Notes under the pieces: model-generated
Database searches by the model: none
What the model was told of the DNA's origin: nothing
The model's input: the letters and a program-made list of their open reading frames with translations, nothing else
Shown here: piece after piece, positions 22,317 to 35,380 of the stretch
How the letters are laid out: every line of letters starts with the position of its first letter
Numbering within the stretch: the first letter of the stretch is position 1
Program-made: the position numbers and the translations under genes
DNA from: Proteromonas lacertae
Lineage: Eukaryota > Sar > Bigyra > Opalinata > Proteromonadidae
Direction: 5' to 3'
NCBI GenBank assembly: GCA_002245135.1
Contig: NGBS01001178.1
Coordinates: 1 to 64,000, forward strand
DNA length: 64,000 nucleotides

Positions 22317-23952
22317 ATGAAATTGTCTAAGAAAGTGCCTGATGAAGGGTATATGCAAATTAGTATTTATTTAATTGTAGAATTATTGATTTGATGGTGA
22401 AAAATAAGTTGAGTGACATAATCTTAAAATTTTCAGATGAAACAACCATAAAATCAGTAAAATTCTTCCCATCTTATGCTAATTATACTATTGAAAAATT
22501 GTATTCAGAAGCAAAGCCAGATGAGCCATATGAACTTCCAGAAATTATACCTGTGGATGGATACAAGATGTTAATGAAATACTATGGTTATGGATTAGTA
22601 GATATAGATGAAAATAATTCAGTGGATTTTTTATTTACCTCTTTATGTGTTGGAGATATGTATTTATTTGATATTATAATGACATACGTTATAAATCATA
22701 TAACACCAACTGTATGTAGAACATTCCTCGAATTACTACCAAAATTTGATCAAGAATTGGTTGTAGATTTGAATAATAACATAAATAACTATTTAATTGA
22801 AAATGGTTATGAAATATTGAGTCAATGTATAATATTATAGTATTTTTATAAATAGCTAACATATTATCAAGTTCAATTGATATGATTGAGATAATAATTT
22901 CTAGTGAAAAACTGATAGTTCCAAATGAAAGTTTTATAATGAATAATATTCTGTTATTCTATCAACATTTCGATATGTTGTTTAAATCAATTGAAGAAAA
23001 GAAAGATTTAAAAGAAGTGATAAGATGTTTATTATATCATATTCAATATAAGGCAATTACCAATAATAACATTAAATATTTAATAGGTGATGAGATATTA
23101 AACAATGATGAAGTTGTGAAAGTATATCAATGTATTAGTGGTTATACAGATAATGAAAATCCATTTATTAAACATAATAGATATTATTATCGTATATATA
23201 TATATATATACATGTTTTTATTGTATATAGAATTTACAGGTAATAAAGAATTTGATAAAATGATTACCAAATATTTACTGAATTATAATGAAAATATGAT
23301 CATATCAGAAGAAGATAACAGAATATTGAAAGATATTAATAAAGGATGATTATTTAGCACCACCTGTTTTAATAAATAAAAATAATGATGTGAAATTGAT
23401 AATAATATATTTAAATATAATGAAGTGTAGTGAAAAGAGTGATAAATTGATTAGAAAATGTAATGTTAAAGATAAGGAAGAATTATTAAACAGATTATTA
23501 GAATGTAGTAATGATGATTTACACAAATCAAATATAAATAAAATATTACCATACCTGTTAGCTGAAGGAAAAGATATAAAATTATTAGATGAGTTCTTTG
23601 GACATCAACAATTGTATGATTATCTAACAAAATCAAATGATTATTTGGTTAATGTAATTATTGATTATTTAAGTACTATTGATTTGAAGGATAGTGATTA
23701 TATTGAATTACAAAATACTACGGGAAAGTCTGAATATATTGATGCGATTAAAAGTAATAAGATGAATAGAGAAAAAATGGCACAATTGGAAAAAAGAGTA
23801 TTAGGAGAAGAAGAAATTGTACAGAAACAACAATCAACTATTCCACCAACACAAGTAGAAAAACAGAGTAGAAAAGAAGAAGAAAAACAACAACAACAAC
23901 AACAACAACAAACAACAACAACAACAAAACAACAACAACAACAACAACAACA

Positions 23953-24005
<53 letters not shown>

Positions 24006-26203
24006 GGATAGAGAAAAAATGAAACAACCAGAACAACCATCATCTACTTCATCAACAACAGTTAAATCAAAATCTCCTGATAAAGTTTATATTAATTGTC
24101 ATCATAATACTCTTATATATGAGAATATAAACTATAAACCTCCTAAAGATGCAATAATTACAATTGAACCAAGTATATATATATATATAAATCTAGATTT
24201 ACCCTATCATATTCGATTTAATAAAGACAAAGGAGTAATAGAAGGATATGTACATGATGATGTGAGAAATGGAGAATATGAAATGAAAATAACTTATATG
24301 GGATGTAAAATAAAAGAAATAACAATTGTTTTTAATATAGTTTTATCTCCCGTTTTAACATTTCGAAATGTCCACTTACAACCGCAACAACCGCAGATAG
24401 AACCACAAATTCAGCAGCAACAACAACAACAACAACAACAACAATCTATATTCTCTACAACACCTCCATTATCATCAATTCCATCAACAACATCTACTGT
24501 AACTCCAACCGTAACACCAAATAATTCACAACAACCAATACCTAAATTAGTATCATCTAATATGATATATATTGATTGCGAGAAAAATAAAGATATAAGA
24601 CAGGATATATTTTATATACCTCCTGATGGTGCAGTTATCACAATAGAACCTGGTATATAATACTTTATATTCTATTTATTAATATATATTTCTAGAATTA
24701 CCCCATAATTTAAAGTATGAAAGAGAGAATGGATTGATAACAGGAATTATGACTAGTAATATAATAAATGGTTTATATGAAATAAAAGTAAATTATATGG
24801 GTAACTTAGTTAAAGAAATAGCTATTATTATAAATGCTGTTACAGTATATACAACATCAATCTATGAATATTTACATCTGGATAAAAACTATACTAATAA
24901 TAACAACCAACAGAATTCTACATATCAATCTGATCGAAGTAAAAGGATTTTAAATTTAATTGTATCAAATGAAATTAAGATAAATGGATATGTAGGTGAT
25001 ATATTAGATGTTGATACTTCTTATATTCCAACAACAACGTATAGAACATCAATTGATCCACGTATTTTATAATTATATATGTTTGTTTTGTCATAGCATT
25101 ACCTTCTGGAATATTCTATAACTCTAAAAAAGGAATAATTTATGGTTCAGCAAAACAACCAATTAATGACCAGAAATTTATAATTACTATAAATGATGGA
25201 AAATATAATCTCATAAGGAAAATTATTCCATTAAATATTAACATTCTACAAAGAAATGTACCTCAACAACAACCTCCACCTCCTTCTGTTAATCAACCTA
25301 ATGATATGAATAAAATAGTCATTAATGGAACTATGAAAGAATATTTACATTATACACTTCCATTTCCATTTGATCCAGATGATAAATATAATTATACATT
25401 TAACCCTTTATTGCCTTATAAACTCTATTGTCATAACAATGTAATATATGGCTATCCTGAAATACCATGTGATAATAAAGAAATTAAACTGATCATAAGT
25501 AATCCAGCAAGTAATTCAATTGTTAGAATAGTTCATTTAATATTTAATATAGCTGATATAAGAAAAGCAGAAAAAATAGGTGATATACTTTCTCAAAATA
25601 ACAAAAGAAAAGCTGATGATGATTTATCATCATATAGCAATAAAAAAAGAAGATTAACAACGAATATGAGTAAATTGAATAAACATATAAATAATTCTAA
25701 TTCTAAAGAGAAACAACAATACTCAATAAGTATGCAACAGAAACAGCAACAATATGGATTTAGTTATGTACAATATCGCAATATGTTTGATAAAAACAAT
25801 TATATAACACCACCACCACTTCCTACTATACCTAAGAAATGTATAAATGATGATTTGTTATATAAAATATAGTTAAACCCTTTATTAAGGATCAAGACCT
25901 TGTTAATATGAAATGGGATAAATTGAGAATAAAGAGTTGGAGATCGAAGGTATTTAATTACAGATACAGATATCTCGAACCATATGAAGAAGAAAAGATG
26001 GGCGATTTTTCTAAAGAAGAGGATGAAATTTGTGAAAGAGCATATGAAAAGTATGACTATTTGGAAGGAGAAGAATTAGTATAAATTTACTCAATTATGT
26101 TTATATATAGTGGAGTAAAGTTGCATTACATTTGATTGGACGAACAGGAATGCGATGTCGTTATCATATGGAGAAAAAACATGGGAAATTATCACCAACA
26201 TGA
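22317..26203 (+). CDS. BTB-BACK, four He_PIG (Ig-like) domains and C-terminal Myb/SANT fusion protein
   Basis: Starts MKLSKKVPDEG, then across the intron 22349-22380 a BTB domain (LMVKNKLSDIILKFSD) and BACK-like helices. A Gln/Asn tract (23885-24004) follows, then four repeats of a He_PIG-like fold, each with I-x-P-x-LP near an intron (24-nt intron at about 24170; others near 24653 and 25051), e.g. NLPYHIRFNKDKGVIEGY. An intron at 25841-25872 joins to a Myb-like part (KDQDLVNMKWDKLRIKSW, DFSKEEDEICERAY) and an intron at 26079-26110 to WSKVALHLIGRTGMRCRYHM, a SANT helix 2-3. Two frame breaks: an extra G near 23345 and one inside the CAA tract. BTB proteins often recruit Cullin-3; the Myb end suggests DNA binding. 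Both roles are inferred. Confidence 0.65.
23885..24004 (+). repeat. CAA trinucleotide microsatellite (poly-Gln/Asn)
   Basis: About 38 near-perfect CAA units interrupted by extra A bases. Each extra A changes the codon read from CAA (Gln) to ACA (Thr) to AAC (Asn). The flanking frames on the two sides of the tract do not match, so the tract must differ by one base from the true length, or the repeat has expanded out of frame. A second shorter CAA run lies at 24415-24445. Confidence 0.85.
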
Positions 26204-26287
26204 AATTACAATAATTAAAAAATAAAAATCTCATTTTATTGATATAAAAGATGATATAGACATACATACACACATATATTTTGTAGT

Positions 26288-27543
26288 TTATTGAATTTTC
26301 TGTGTTTGTTTAATATTTTCAAATTTCTGATACAATCTGTGACTGAGAGTTGTTAGTGAAGATATATCAAATGTTGATATTGGAATAACCTCTTCATTCT
26401 TTTTAATCTTTTTCATAAATATATCCAAGTTTTTCTTCGATTCTTTCACATCCATTTTATTTCCAATAATAATATATGGTTTTTCAACCATTGCATTATT
26501 ATAAGCTTTTAATTCTTTCTATTTAAATAATAACATACAAATAAAAAAGTACTTTTAAATCATCAAAATCATCGATTGGTTGTCTTCCATCACCTCCACT
26601 CATATCTATAACATATAATAAAAACTTTGTCCTTTCAATATGTCTAATAAACTCAATTCCTAATCCATTTGTATTGTCACTACTACCGCTCATTATTCCT
26701 GGAATATCAGCCATTGTGATTGTTATATTATTTTGATATTGAATATTTCCTATAGTTGGTATGAGTGTAGTAAATGGGTAATTCTTTATTATTGGTTTAC
26801 TGGTTGTCATTGCACTGAGTAAACTTGATTTTCCTGCATTTGGATAACCGACTAATCCTATATCTGCGATTGTTTTTAATTCTAGAAAATATTCAAAATT
26901 TTCTCCTCTTTTACCCATTATATCTTCGAGTTTTCTTATTGCATTTCGATGTTTCAATTGTTTTAAATTGTAATTTCCTTTACCTCCTTCTCCTCCATGT
27001 GCTAGACAGTATTTGTTATTTTCTTGTATTAGATCGGTTATGAAAACATATTCTTTTTTCATTGGACTAATAAAATAGAAAATTGTAATTATTAAATATA
27101 TATTATACTCAAATCTTTTTACAGATGTTCCAATTGGGACATTTATTGTAACTGATTTACCATCTGCTCCATGACAACATTCACCCATACCACCTGTTCC
27201 ATCTTCACCTTTAACGTGAATCATTTTAATTCTCAAATCTCTTAAGTCTATTATTTCAGATTAAATAAGCAATATTATACTCTTTTTACATTGAATATAT
27301 ACATCACCACCTTTTCCACCATTGCCTCCTGTTGGTATTTGTTTTACTGAATCTAACTTGTGAAAAGCGTTAGATCCTCTACCACCAGTTCCACCATGCA
27401 CATATATTTTAATACGATCTACTACTCCCACTCTACCTTTACCTGGAATGTAAATGCTTCGTTTTAAATTCTGGTTCAAAAAATTATGTCTAATACTTCT
27501 TGTTAACTGTATAGAATTTATTAATATTAATATAAAATACCAT
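26288..27543 (-). CDS. Obg-family GTPase, probably mitochondrial (MTG2/GTPBP5-like)
   Basis: Ribosome-assembly GTPase. The Gly-rich Obg fold is present (HGGTGGRGSNAF, PTGGNGGKGGDVY, GTGGMGECCHGADG), followed by the G domain: G1 GYPNAGKSS, G2 YPFTTLIPTIG, G3 DIPG and G4 NKMD. Introns at 27507-27540, 27248-27280, 27067-27108 and 26519-26552 all keep frame. The start ATG (27543-27541) is the complete first exon, with the intron beginning directly after it; the next residues LTRSIRHNFLNQNLKRSIY look like a mitochondrial targeting peptide. Head-to-head with the sorting nexin gene. Confidence 0.88.
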
Positions 27544-27646
27544 ATTGTAATGTACAATGATAAAAATACAATTCTAAGCAGTATGGTGCAGCCAAAATTT
27601 TGGGTGAAAATTCTTATAAAATCTTTTTAAATTTTGATTTTTCTCA

Positions 27647-30600
27647 ATGAGTTTGTATCATTTAATATTAGTTATAACATTTGGTATCCTTACAGATGAA
27701 TTTATATTGGATTTTCATACATTTTTTTATTTTGTTGTTGAGTTTAACTCATCCATCATATTTTTCATCAAAGGTTTATGCTATGCTATAACTTACCTCA
27801 CAATAGCCTATTTTGTGTTTGAATTTTTCGTCAATATGCAAACAGAAGCTGAAGTGCGAAAGAACAGAAGAAGAGCCGAACAAATAGAACCACAAGTCGA
27901 TTACAATTTAGTAAAGTATATTTATAGTATAATAATCCAAAAATAGGCAAAAGCTCGATTCTGTTTGTGATACTCGATCTGCAAAGGAACAAATCATCGC
28001 CAATCTCAACTTACCTCCAGAAGTAGCAGAATCTATAGAAAATATAATAAAACTAATTCAAAGAGATTTTGTATTTAGTTGGTATCCAGAGCTGATTGGT
28101 GAAGACAATGCATTTCCATTAGCAGTACGTCAGGTGCTAAGTTTAGCCTTAGGATTAATAGTGCAAAAGATAATGAGCACCAACTTATTTCTATTCTTTT
28201 TTCGAGATTCAACTGAATTATTATTGAATGAATTAGAATTATATTCGAATATGAGAATAGAAGCAATGGAAAAGCATCCAGAATTATTCAAAGACATTAA
28301 TAAATCCGATCCAGATACAAATTATAAATATTTAAATGATATTGAAGCAGAATTCCCTAAAGAAATATTAGAAAATCGAGTAAAAGTGATACTAGAGGAA
28401 TATAAATATAGAAATCAGCTACATCCTGGTGTTCAAGATCCAGAGACTCAATCAGGTTATTTTCATAAAGTAGGAGATGAATTACTCAAGAAATTGGTAA
28501 ATGAAAATGATTTAAAGTGTTTAGGCTTTAGAATGATGGTTAGAGAAATATTATCTAATACAGTTTTAAAGAAATCAATTATTAGTTGTGATTCGAATTT
28601 ATTTAATGAAATTTTATTTGATTTTTTAAGGGAAAAGAGTAAAAGTGAAGAAGCTTTGGAGAATAATGATGAATTTGATGAAGATGATGATAGTTTACCA
28701 TTGATGAGTGATATTCCATTAGTATATTATTTATTTATTTATTTATTTATATAGTCTGATATTGCTTATCAATATGTAATCAATACAGACCGTGAAAATG
28801 CGGAATCTATTCTGAATAATGAAAAGGATGAATCGTTTTTATTAAGACATACAGTAGCTGATAGTAAGTTATTGATATTGTCTTATAAATATGAAGGTGT
28901 TATTTATCATGTTTCAATATATAAGAATGAAGATGATTTATTCTGTACAGGTATATATATATATATTATTATTTGTTGGAATAGATACAAAAGGTCCATG
29001 TAATACTTTAACTCAATTAGTTCAGCAATATAGTCATGTATTAAAATATGGAATTACTCAAAGAAGATCAAATATGTTATATGCTGAAAAGATGCCTTGG
29101 GCTTTGTCCAACAGGAAGAATTCCTCTACTGTATCTACTAATGATCCACTACTCAATGTCATATCTCCTCAAACTCCTACTCAAGCCCAAGAACAAACTC
29201 AGATTACTCCACCAAATGTAAAAGTAATAGATACAACAACAGAATTGAATAATAGTGAAATATCAAATGATAATAATAATGGTGATCCTTTAACTCCAAT
29301 TGAGAATAGAACAAACCTAAAGCTTGATCAAACAGATGATATGAATCAGAATAACGTTAATGCTAGAAGAGTATTTATTTATTTATTTATTTTTATATTT
29401 AATTATTAGGGATCTTCAACTCTAACAGCAACAACAGGAACAACAAGTGTAACATCTGATGGAGAAAGCAGTACAGACAGTGATTCAGAGGATGAATTAA
29501 CTGAAGAATTATATAGTAAAGAACAATTGTATAATACAATGACTGGATATATAGAAACAATAACATCAAAGTTCATGGCAAATCCAGAGATAAAGTATTC
29601 AGAGAATGATGAAATAATGAACAAATTAATAACAATAATTGAATTAATATTAGATCATCATATAAGGTCACAATATAAAACTTATTGGAATTTTGTATCA
29701 AACAAAATACAAGGTATATATATATATATATATTCTATTAGATTTGAAGAGTTATGATGGTATAAATAAATACTTCAAAGCAAAAGCTTGGTTATATAAT
29801 TCAATAAATACAAAAACATTTACAACACGTTTGGAAGAACTATGTAATGACAATATTTTAGTATCAAAGTATTATCATTTTAATTCATTTTTAAGAGATA
29901 AAACAATGGTATTATTATTATTATTCTTTATATATTTGAAATAGTGTAGTAAATTTATTAGTTTATCAGCTGGTTTAATTCCTCTTAATATACATCTAAC
30001 AATTGAACCTCAAGCTTTTACTCGAGAGTATAATAATTTATTGTTTAAATTGTTTTTTTATAGAGGAACACCAAATGATATACCTCAGCTATTTGCAGGA
30101 TTAACTACTCCAAAATGTATTTTATTAATATATATAATATAATATAATAGCAAAGAAAAGTTCATCATCTATCTCCAAGTTCTTTAGTAAGAATAAAGAA
30201 TTAAAATCATCAGCAATGATTCAACAAACAATGACAAAATCAATAAATCGTATAATTATATCTTATTATATTATATAGCCGGAGTATTATCTGATTTATT
30301 TGGTAAAACATCAGATGCAGTTCCATCTCCAATATTACATCGAGAAATTGACGAAATAAACAATTTACCCAATTTAGAGATTTCAATGAGAAAATTTCAA
30401 ACAGCTGTTGAGAATAAAAAGACATTTATTGAATATGAAATATTAGTAAAAACTGATGATAGAGAATATTCGATATTACGAAGATATAATCGATTTTATC
30501 AATTACACAAAAGATTGGTTGAATTGAGATTATTAGATGGAAAGAATATAAAATTACCTCCAAAGAATATTGGATTATTTACATTCAATAAAATCGATCA

Positions 30601-31466
30601 AGAATTAATTAATGATCGAAAGAAAGGGTTAGAAAGATATTTAAAAGAAATAATTGTAATTCCTGGAGTTAGGAATTGTAAGTTGTTTCAATCTTTTCTT
30701 GAATCTGATCAACCAAGTGAAATGAATAAATCACAATCACAGTCTCATTTAAAAGCAAATAAATCATCAGATGGGTCAAGAAAACTATCAACAATGAATG
30801 ATCCAAATAATTTAAATCAAGAAAATGAAAATGGTATATATTAATGATTATAATAATGATAGAAAAGAATGAAGATAGAATGCTTAGCAGTGTATTACAA
30901 ATTGATCCTCATGAGTTAGAAATTACTGAAGATATAATATATAATTTGATTTTAGAATCCTGTGATTGTAGAAGACAAAATTTTATGAAAAGACAAGTAG
31001 TAAAAGGATTTAAAAGGTATATTATTATTATTATTATTATTTATGTTTATGATTGAAATAGATTTATAAAATTGTCACTTCGAGGAAGTATTTACAAAGT
31101 TGCAAGAGATTTAACAATGAAATTAACAAGTCCTTCAACTGTAGTTGAATATATATCGTGGTTACAAGAAAAACTATGGGTAAAAGGTAAAGGTAAATTT
31201 TTACCAGAAAAACCACCCAAAACATTAGAAGAAAAAGAAGAAACAAGAAAGAATGTATAAGTAATAATAATATTGAATAGTTATGGATTGCTTTTCATAA
31301 ATGTTTACCAGGATTTGTAGAAATTGTGCTAGGAAGCAATACGAAAAGTGGAACAATGAAAATATTTGAATATATGCAATCTGATATTCTACTTCGTCAT
31401 GTTTTGTTGAAGTTTATTGATTTATGTTTATTAAAATTATATGATATAAAACCTGGTTATGAATAA
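27647..31466 (+). CDS. Sorting nexin with PXA, SH2, RUN, PX and Nexin-C domains
   Basis: More than ten small introns, all in frame. Order: N-terminal hydrophobic spans (about residues 1-65); PXA domain (RDFVFSWYPELIGED..., to about nt 28620); SH2 domain (nt 28755 to about 29060) with R..AESIL, the FLLR phosphotyrosine-binding Arg and YHVSI; Ser/Thr/Asn linker; RUN domain (about 29600-30000: KAWLYNSINTKTFTTRLEELC, YYHFNSFLRD); PX domain (about 30390-30700: EYSILRRYNRFYQLHKRL, LPPKN); and Nexin-C (about 31065-31466). SNX13/14/19/25 proteins have membrane spans-PXA-RGS-PX-Nexin-C; here SH2 plus RUN take the RGS place. Likely acts at ER or endosome membranes; phosphotyrosine and small-GTPase links are inferred. 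Confidence 0.78.
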
Positions 31467-31600
31467 AAGAATGTAATATTTAGATAATATTCCTTTATGT
31501 ATTTTTTTTTCTTTTCTAAATACAAATAATTAGATAGTTTAATTAAGTGAATAGTTTTTAAAATCAGAAATTTAATCTTCCTAATTGTTGAAAATGTTTT

Positions 31601-31840
31601 TTAAAATGATTTTATTTCTGATTTATCTATATCTTCTTTTATAGTTATTGATAATACATCTAAATCTTCAAATTCGTTTATTTCTTTGCATTGGTGGCGA
31701 ATTATAAATCATCTCGCATTCCATAATAATCTTCATATTCTTCACCTAATTTCAACAGTTGTTTTAGTTCATTCATTGATATTATTTCTTCTATTGCTAA
31801 TTCGATAATTCTGTTTTTATATCTATTTCATAAATATATT
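31601..31840 (-). CDS. Possible small gene or fragment, unrecognised
   Basis: On the minus strand the frame RIIELAIEEIISMNELKQLL...GEEYEDYYGMRDDL is open after an ATAG acceptor-like site, then a one-base frame change allows HQCKEINEFEDLDVLSITIKED to a stop at 31601. The composition is protein-like, but no start codon or family is recognised. The remainder of 31467-32044 shows nothing else. Confidence 0.3.
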
Positions 31841-32044
31841 CAATATGTATTATAGCTATTTTCAATAAACTCTTCTCAATCTTTATAATATTTAAAAACA
31901 AAAATTTGAAGTAATTATAATGATGAAAAGAGAATAAAACAAAGAAAAATGTGATGATTAATGAGATGATGTGTTCAACATATTAATTCTATATTCAATT
32001 CTAATTTTGGAACAATTATAAAAATATATTCGTTTTATTCAAAA

Positions 32045-32472
32045 ATGTCATTTCTATTAAACAACAGTTCTTCAGTATATAGAATTTAATTTATGGAATT
32101 CTTTACATTAAAATAGATAAATGAATCACATGAAAAAGAAGAATCACATCCTTTCGTGAATGATTTAGTTGGAATAGGCAAATCAGTATGAATATATGGT
32201 AGTAATATTTACATTTAGGTTTTACATTTTACATCCAAGGCTCTTTGGATTATTGGTTCTTCAGCAGTTTTAATCGGTATCCCTTTGTTATTAGAAGTAT
32301 ATATTTATTGTTATTATGAATGCATAATGATTGTATATTATAGGTTCATCGAGATCAACAGTATACAGAAATGGAAGTAAGACAATCAAATTTCTTAACT
32401 GCTCAAGGTTATAGTCCAGCTCAAATAAGTCAATTAAAGGAAGGTGTAACAAATGGGAATAGAGCTCTGTAG
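32045..32472 (+). CDS. TOM22: Tom22-like mitochondrial import receptor
   Basis: Four exons (introns 32075-32116, 32186-32218, 32297-32343) in frame give about 100 residues: acidic N terminus (INESHEKEESHPF), one membrane span (ALWIIGSSAVLIGIPLLLEV) and a C-terminal tail HRDQQYTEMEVRQSNFL. The Trp-Ile-x-Gly-(S/T)-Ser-Ala...Pro span followed by a D/E-Q-x-x-E motif is what Tom22 of other eukaryotes shows. Tom22 is the central receptor of the TOM translocase in the outer membrane. Identification rests on the span motif, so moderate confidence. Confidence 0.6.
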
Positions 32473-32689
32473 ATATATAATTAATTCATTTCTTATGTTT
32501 CTATTTTATTGTTGTAGAAATAATGTAGGTCAGAATATGGAATGATATAAATACTTATTGTTCATGCTATTGCGATTTTTATTACCTATCCTATTTTATA
32601 TACAACATCAAGGCTTGAGCAATCAAACTGACCAACAGAAAGTTATATTTTTTTCGTTTTTTGAAAGAATTGTTTACATTATAAAATCA

Positions 32690-33895
32690 ATGCAATGTTC
32701 TAGTCTTAGGGGTTTACCGCCCCCTGTACATTTCATAATGCTGAATCAGCCAGATGATGAAGAATGTATAGAATTGTCTGTGGGTAGTAAGTCAGTCAGA
32801 ACTCCTCGTAAAAATGCTTCAAATGTATCAGCTTTGGGTAGTGATGTTCCAAGTCGTAGACATAGTCTTACAAAATGTATAATTGGTAATTATCAAAAGA
32901 TGACTCGTTCTGCTACTGTAAAAAACATATTGTTACTGCATTCATGTGAAAATTCACCTAAACCAGTATAAATTCATCTATAATTTATTTTAAATATAGA
33001 TATTACCAGTTTTTTCTCAATCCGTAAGGGATTCTATAAATTCATCAATTATACAAAATAGTGGCAATGTTCATTCTGCAATATCAATGGAAACCAGTCA
33101 CAGAAGCCAAGATGAATTAAAATTTCAAAAAACAATAATAATTCAACGACTAGTCAGGAAGTATTTAATACGACGAAGATTAGTGGTTAAGAACAATCAA
33201 AGATTTGAAGCTAAGTGTATAATTGAAAAAGAGATCCAATATCGAGATGATATTTGGTATGACAATTTTCAAAAATTAACCTTTGAAGAGCAGAAAATAT
33301 TAATTAAAAACGCATATAAAGAAATAAAAAATATGGTAAAAATCCTATATACCAAAGAAAACGATAATATTACATTAGATTTAAAGTATCGAGTTTTATA
33401 TTATCTATTCGTTCCTCTCACAAATGATGGTAATGATAAATATCATATAACTCCAGAAACAGCTTCAGAATTAACTAGAAAGATATTAAGAATCCCAATT
33501 TCACATGAGCATCTAATAGGAGGAATAAATGGAATATTTAATAATAAGCCATTTACAAGTAGCAGAATAGAATTTTCTATATATGCCAAATGGTGTTTAG
33601 ATTACATTAAGAATAATTATGGTTTTTCTTATCGTTTAATGCAGTATATTATATGTGATGATGATTATGATGGTTCTTATGTAATGTATATATATTATAT
33701 AATGTTCATTATTATGTAAATAGCAATTTTTTACAAATCAAGTCTTTACTATATGACGAATATATTAATTTGTACAAATTTGACAAATGTAATCCTCCAA
33801 ATTTTATATGTGAGTTTTGTAGAAAACCATTTTCACTTTCAACAGAATTAGAATATCATTTAACAATGTGTGGAGAAAAGAGGTTGAAAGAATAA
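32690..33895 (+). CDS. IQ-motif protein with C-terminal C2H2 zinc finger
   Basis: Three exons (introns 32966-32999 and one near 33683-33721). The start is the Met of MQCSSLRGLPPP; the frame is open further upstream to 32558 but that part looks like leader sequence. A basic N-terminal region (SRRHSLTKC) is followed by an IQ motif (IIIQRLVRKYLIRRRL; calmodulin-binding in other proteins), a helical middle part, and an ending FICEFCRKPFSLSTELEYHLTMC, a C2H2-type finger. No full-length family is recognised; the combination is seen in some ciliary proteins, but I cannot assign it. Confidence 0.55.
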
Positions 33896-34072
33896 CAAAC
33901 AGAGATTAAATGCCATTATTAATATATATATGTCCTTTTCATACATCCAAATTTATGTTTTTTTTAATTAGTTTTTGAATAGTTCGTAAGCTTTAGTGTA
34001 ATTTTTGTTTTTTAATTTTTATAATTTTTTTTTTTAAGAAAATAACAAACAATATACATATATCAATTATCA

Positions 34073-35117
34073 TTACAATGTTTGTTTCTGCAATTTTAAC
34101 TTATCAACAACAGATACAGGTAATGCATAAGTAGGATCAATCTGATTATATTCAATATTATTCTTCTCCAAATAGCCAGTCAACGCCAAACCACATAATC
34201 CAAAAAAAGTGTGAAATATATCACTTACATCATCACTTCTATCAGCAATTCCACCATGAACCTTATCTTGAGCACTTAATATAAATTTCACTAATAAATC
34301 ATTATCGATCCACTTTAATTTACCAATAATTGATAAAACTGATACAATCCACCAACTATAGCAAACATCAGCTTGTTTTTCAGGTCTTCCATTTAAACCA
34401 CCAGAGTCACATTGTCTCTCGCTTAACCACCAGCCTAAATCATCAATTTTGTCTTTAATTCTATCTAATTCCTTCATTATTGATAAGAATCCTATACAAC
34501 AGAATATTTGTCCACCATGTGACTCAGTACCTGGAACACAACCAAATCCTCCATCAAAATTTTGACAATTAATTACAAATTCTATTGTTTTTTCTCTGTT
34601 ATGTAGTTTTGATAGTCCTCCTAATATTGATAAAGCATTTACTGCTGTGTAGGAGAATCTTGTGTCTACTTCACCCCACTTATCTCCTTTAAATGAACCA
34701 TCTTCATTTTCTAAACTTAATATGTAATTAATCACTTTTTCTCTATCTATTTTCTCTATACTATAATAAATTGCTAAAATTTGAACAGCAGACAGAGTAT
34801 ATCTAAATATTATTAATAATTATTATATGTAATAGAAATACAGTAGATGAGAATCAAAACCAATACTTGAACCAAAACCGCCATCTTCATTTTGACATTT
34901 CAATACAAATTCAATCACTTCTTCTTTATTCATTCTATCTAGCTCATGTATTACGGATAATGCAGATATTCCCCAATATATACCACTCATTCTTAAATAT
35001 TCAGAAATTGACTATATGGTTATACAAAAATTATACATATTCTATTGAATCTTTATCATTTCCCACTTTAACAATAAAAGCAGCATGTTTATCCTTTAGA
35101 AATTCAGTTTCAGACAT
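34073..35117 (-). CDS. RABGGTB: Rab geranylgeranyltransferase beta subunit
   Basis: Catalytic subunit that adds geranylgeranyl groups to Rab GTPases together with the alpha subunit and REP. Three exons: MSETEFLKDKHAAFIVKVG, then across a 25-nt intron SISEYLRMSGIYWGISAL, and across an intron near 34810-34848 the main part. The QNEDGGFG, QNFDGGFG, GLNGRPEKQADVCYSWW and DIFHTFFGL repeats of the alpha/alpha barrel are present; D and C of DVCYSWW and H of DIFHTF are the zinc ligands. About 330 aa, the usual length. Confidence 0.92.
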
Positions 35118-35380
35118 TTTAATTATCAAGCCTATTATTCTTCTCAAGCTTATTTATTCTAAATTCCTCTTTATTCCTCAGATGTATTATAATTTTATTC
35201 ATAATTTCATAAGTACAGAAGGATGTACAAAAATTAATAATGATAATATATCTATCGCAGTTAATATTCTGATTGTTTTTTTTTCTTTCTTTTCTTACAA
35301 ACAATAAAGTATAATAATAATAAATCTTATATAGTATCAGCTAGATTGCTTTTAATCACATCACTCATTGTGTCAGTTAT

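Noticed and set aside
23698-24043. Long minus-strand frames rich in Leu, Val and Cys opposite the CAA repeat
   Set aside because: They are antisense translation of the microsatellite, with no independent coding evidence.
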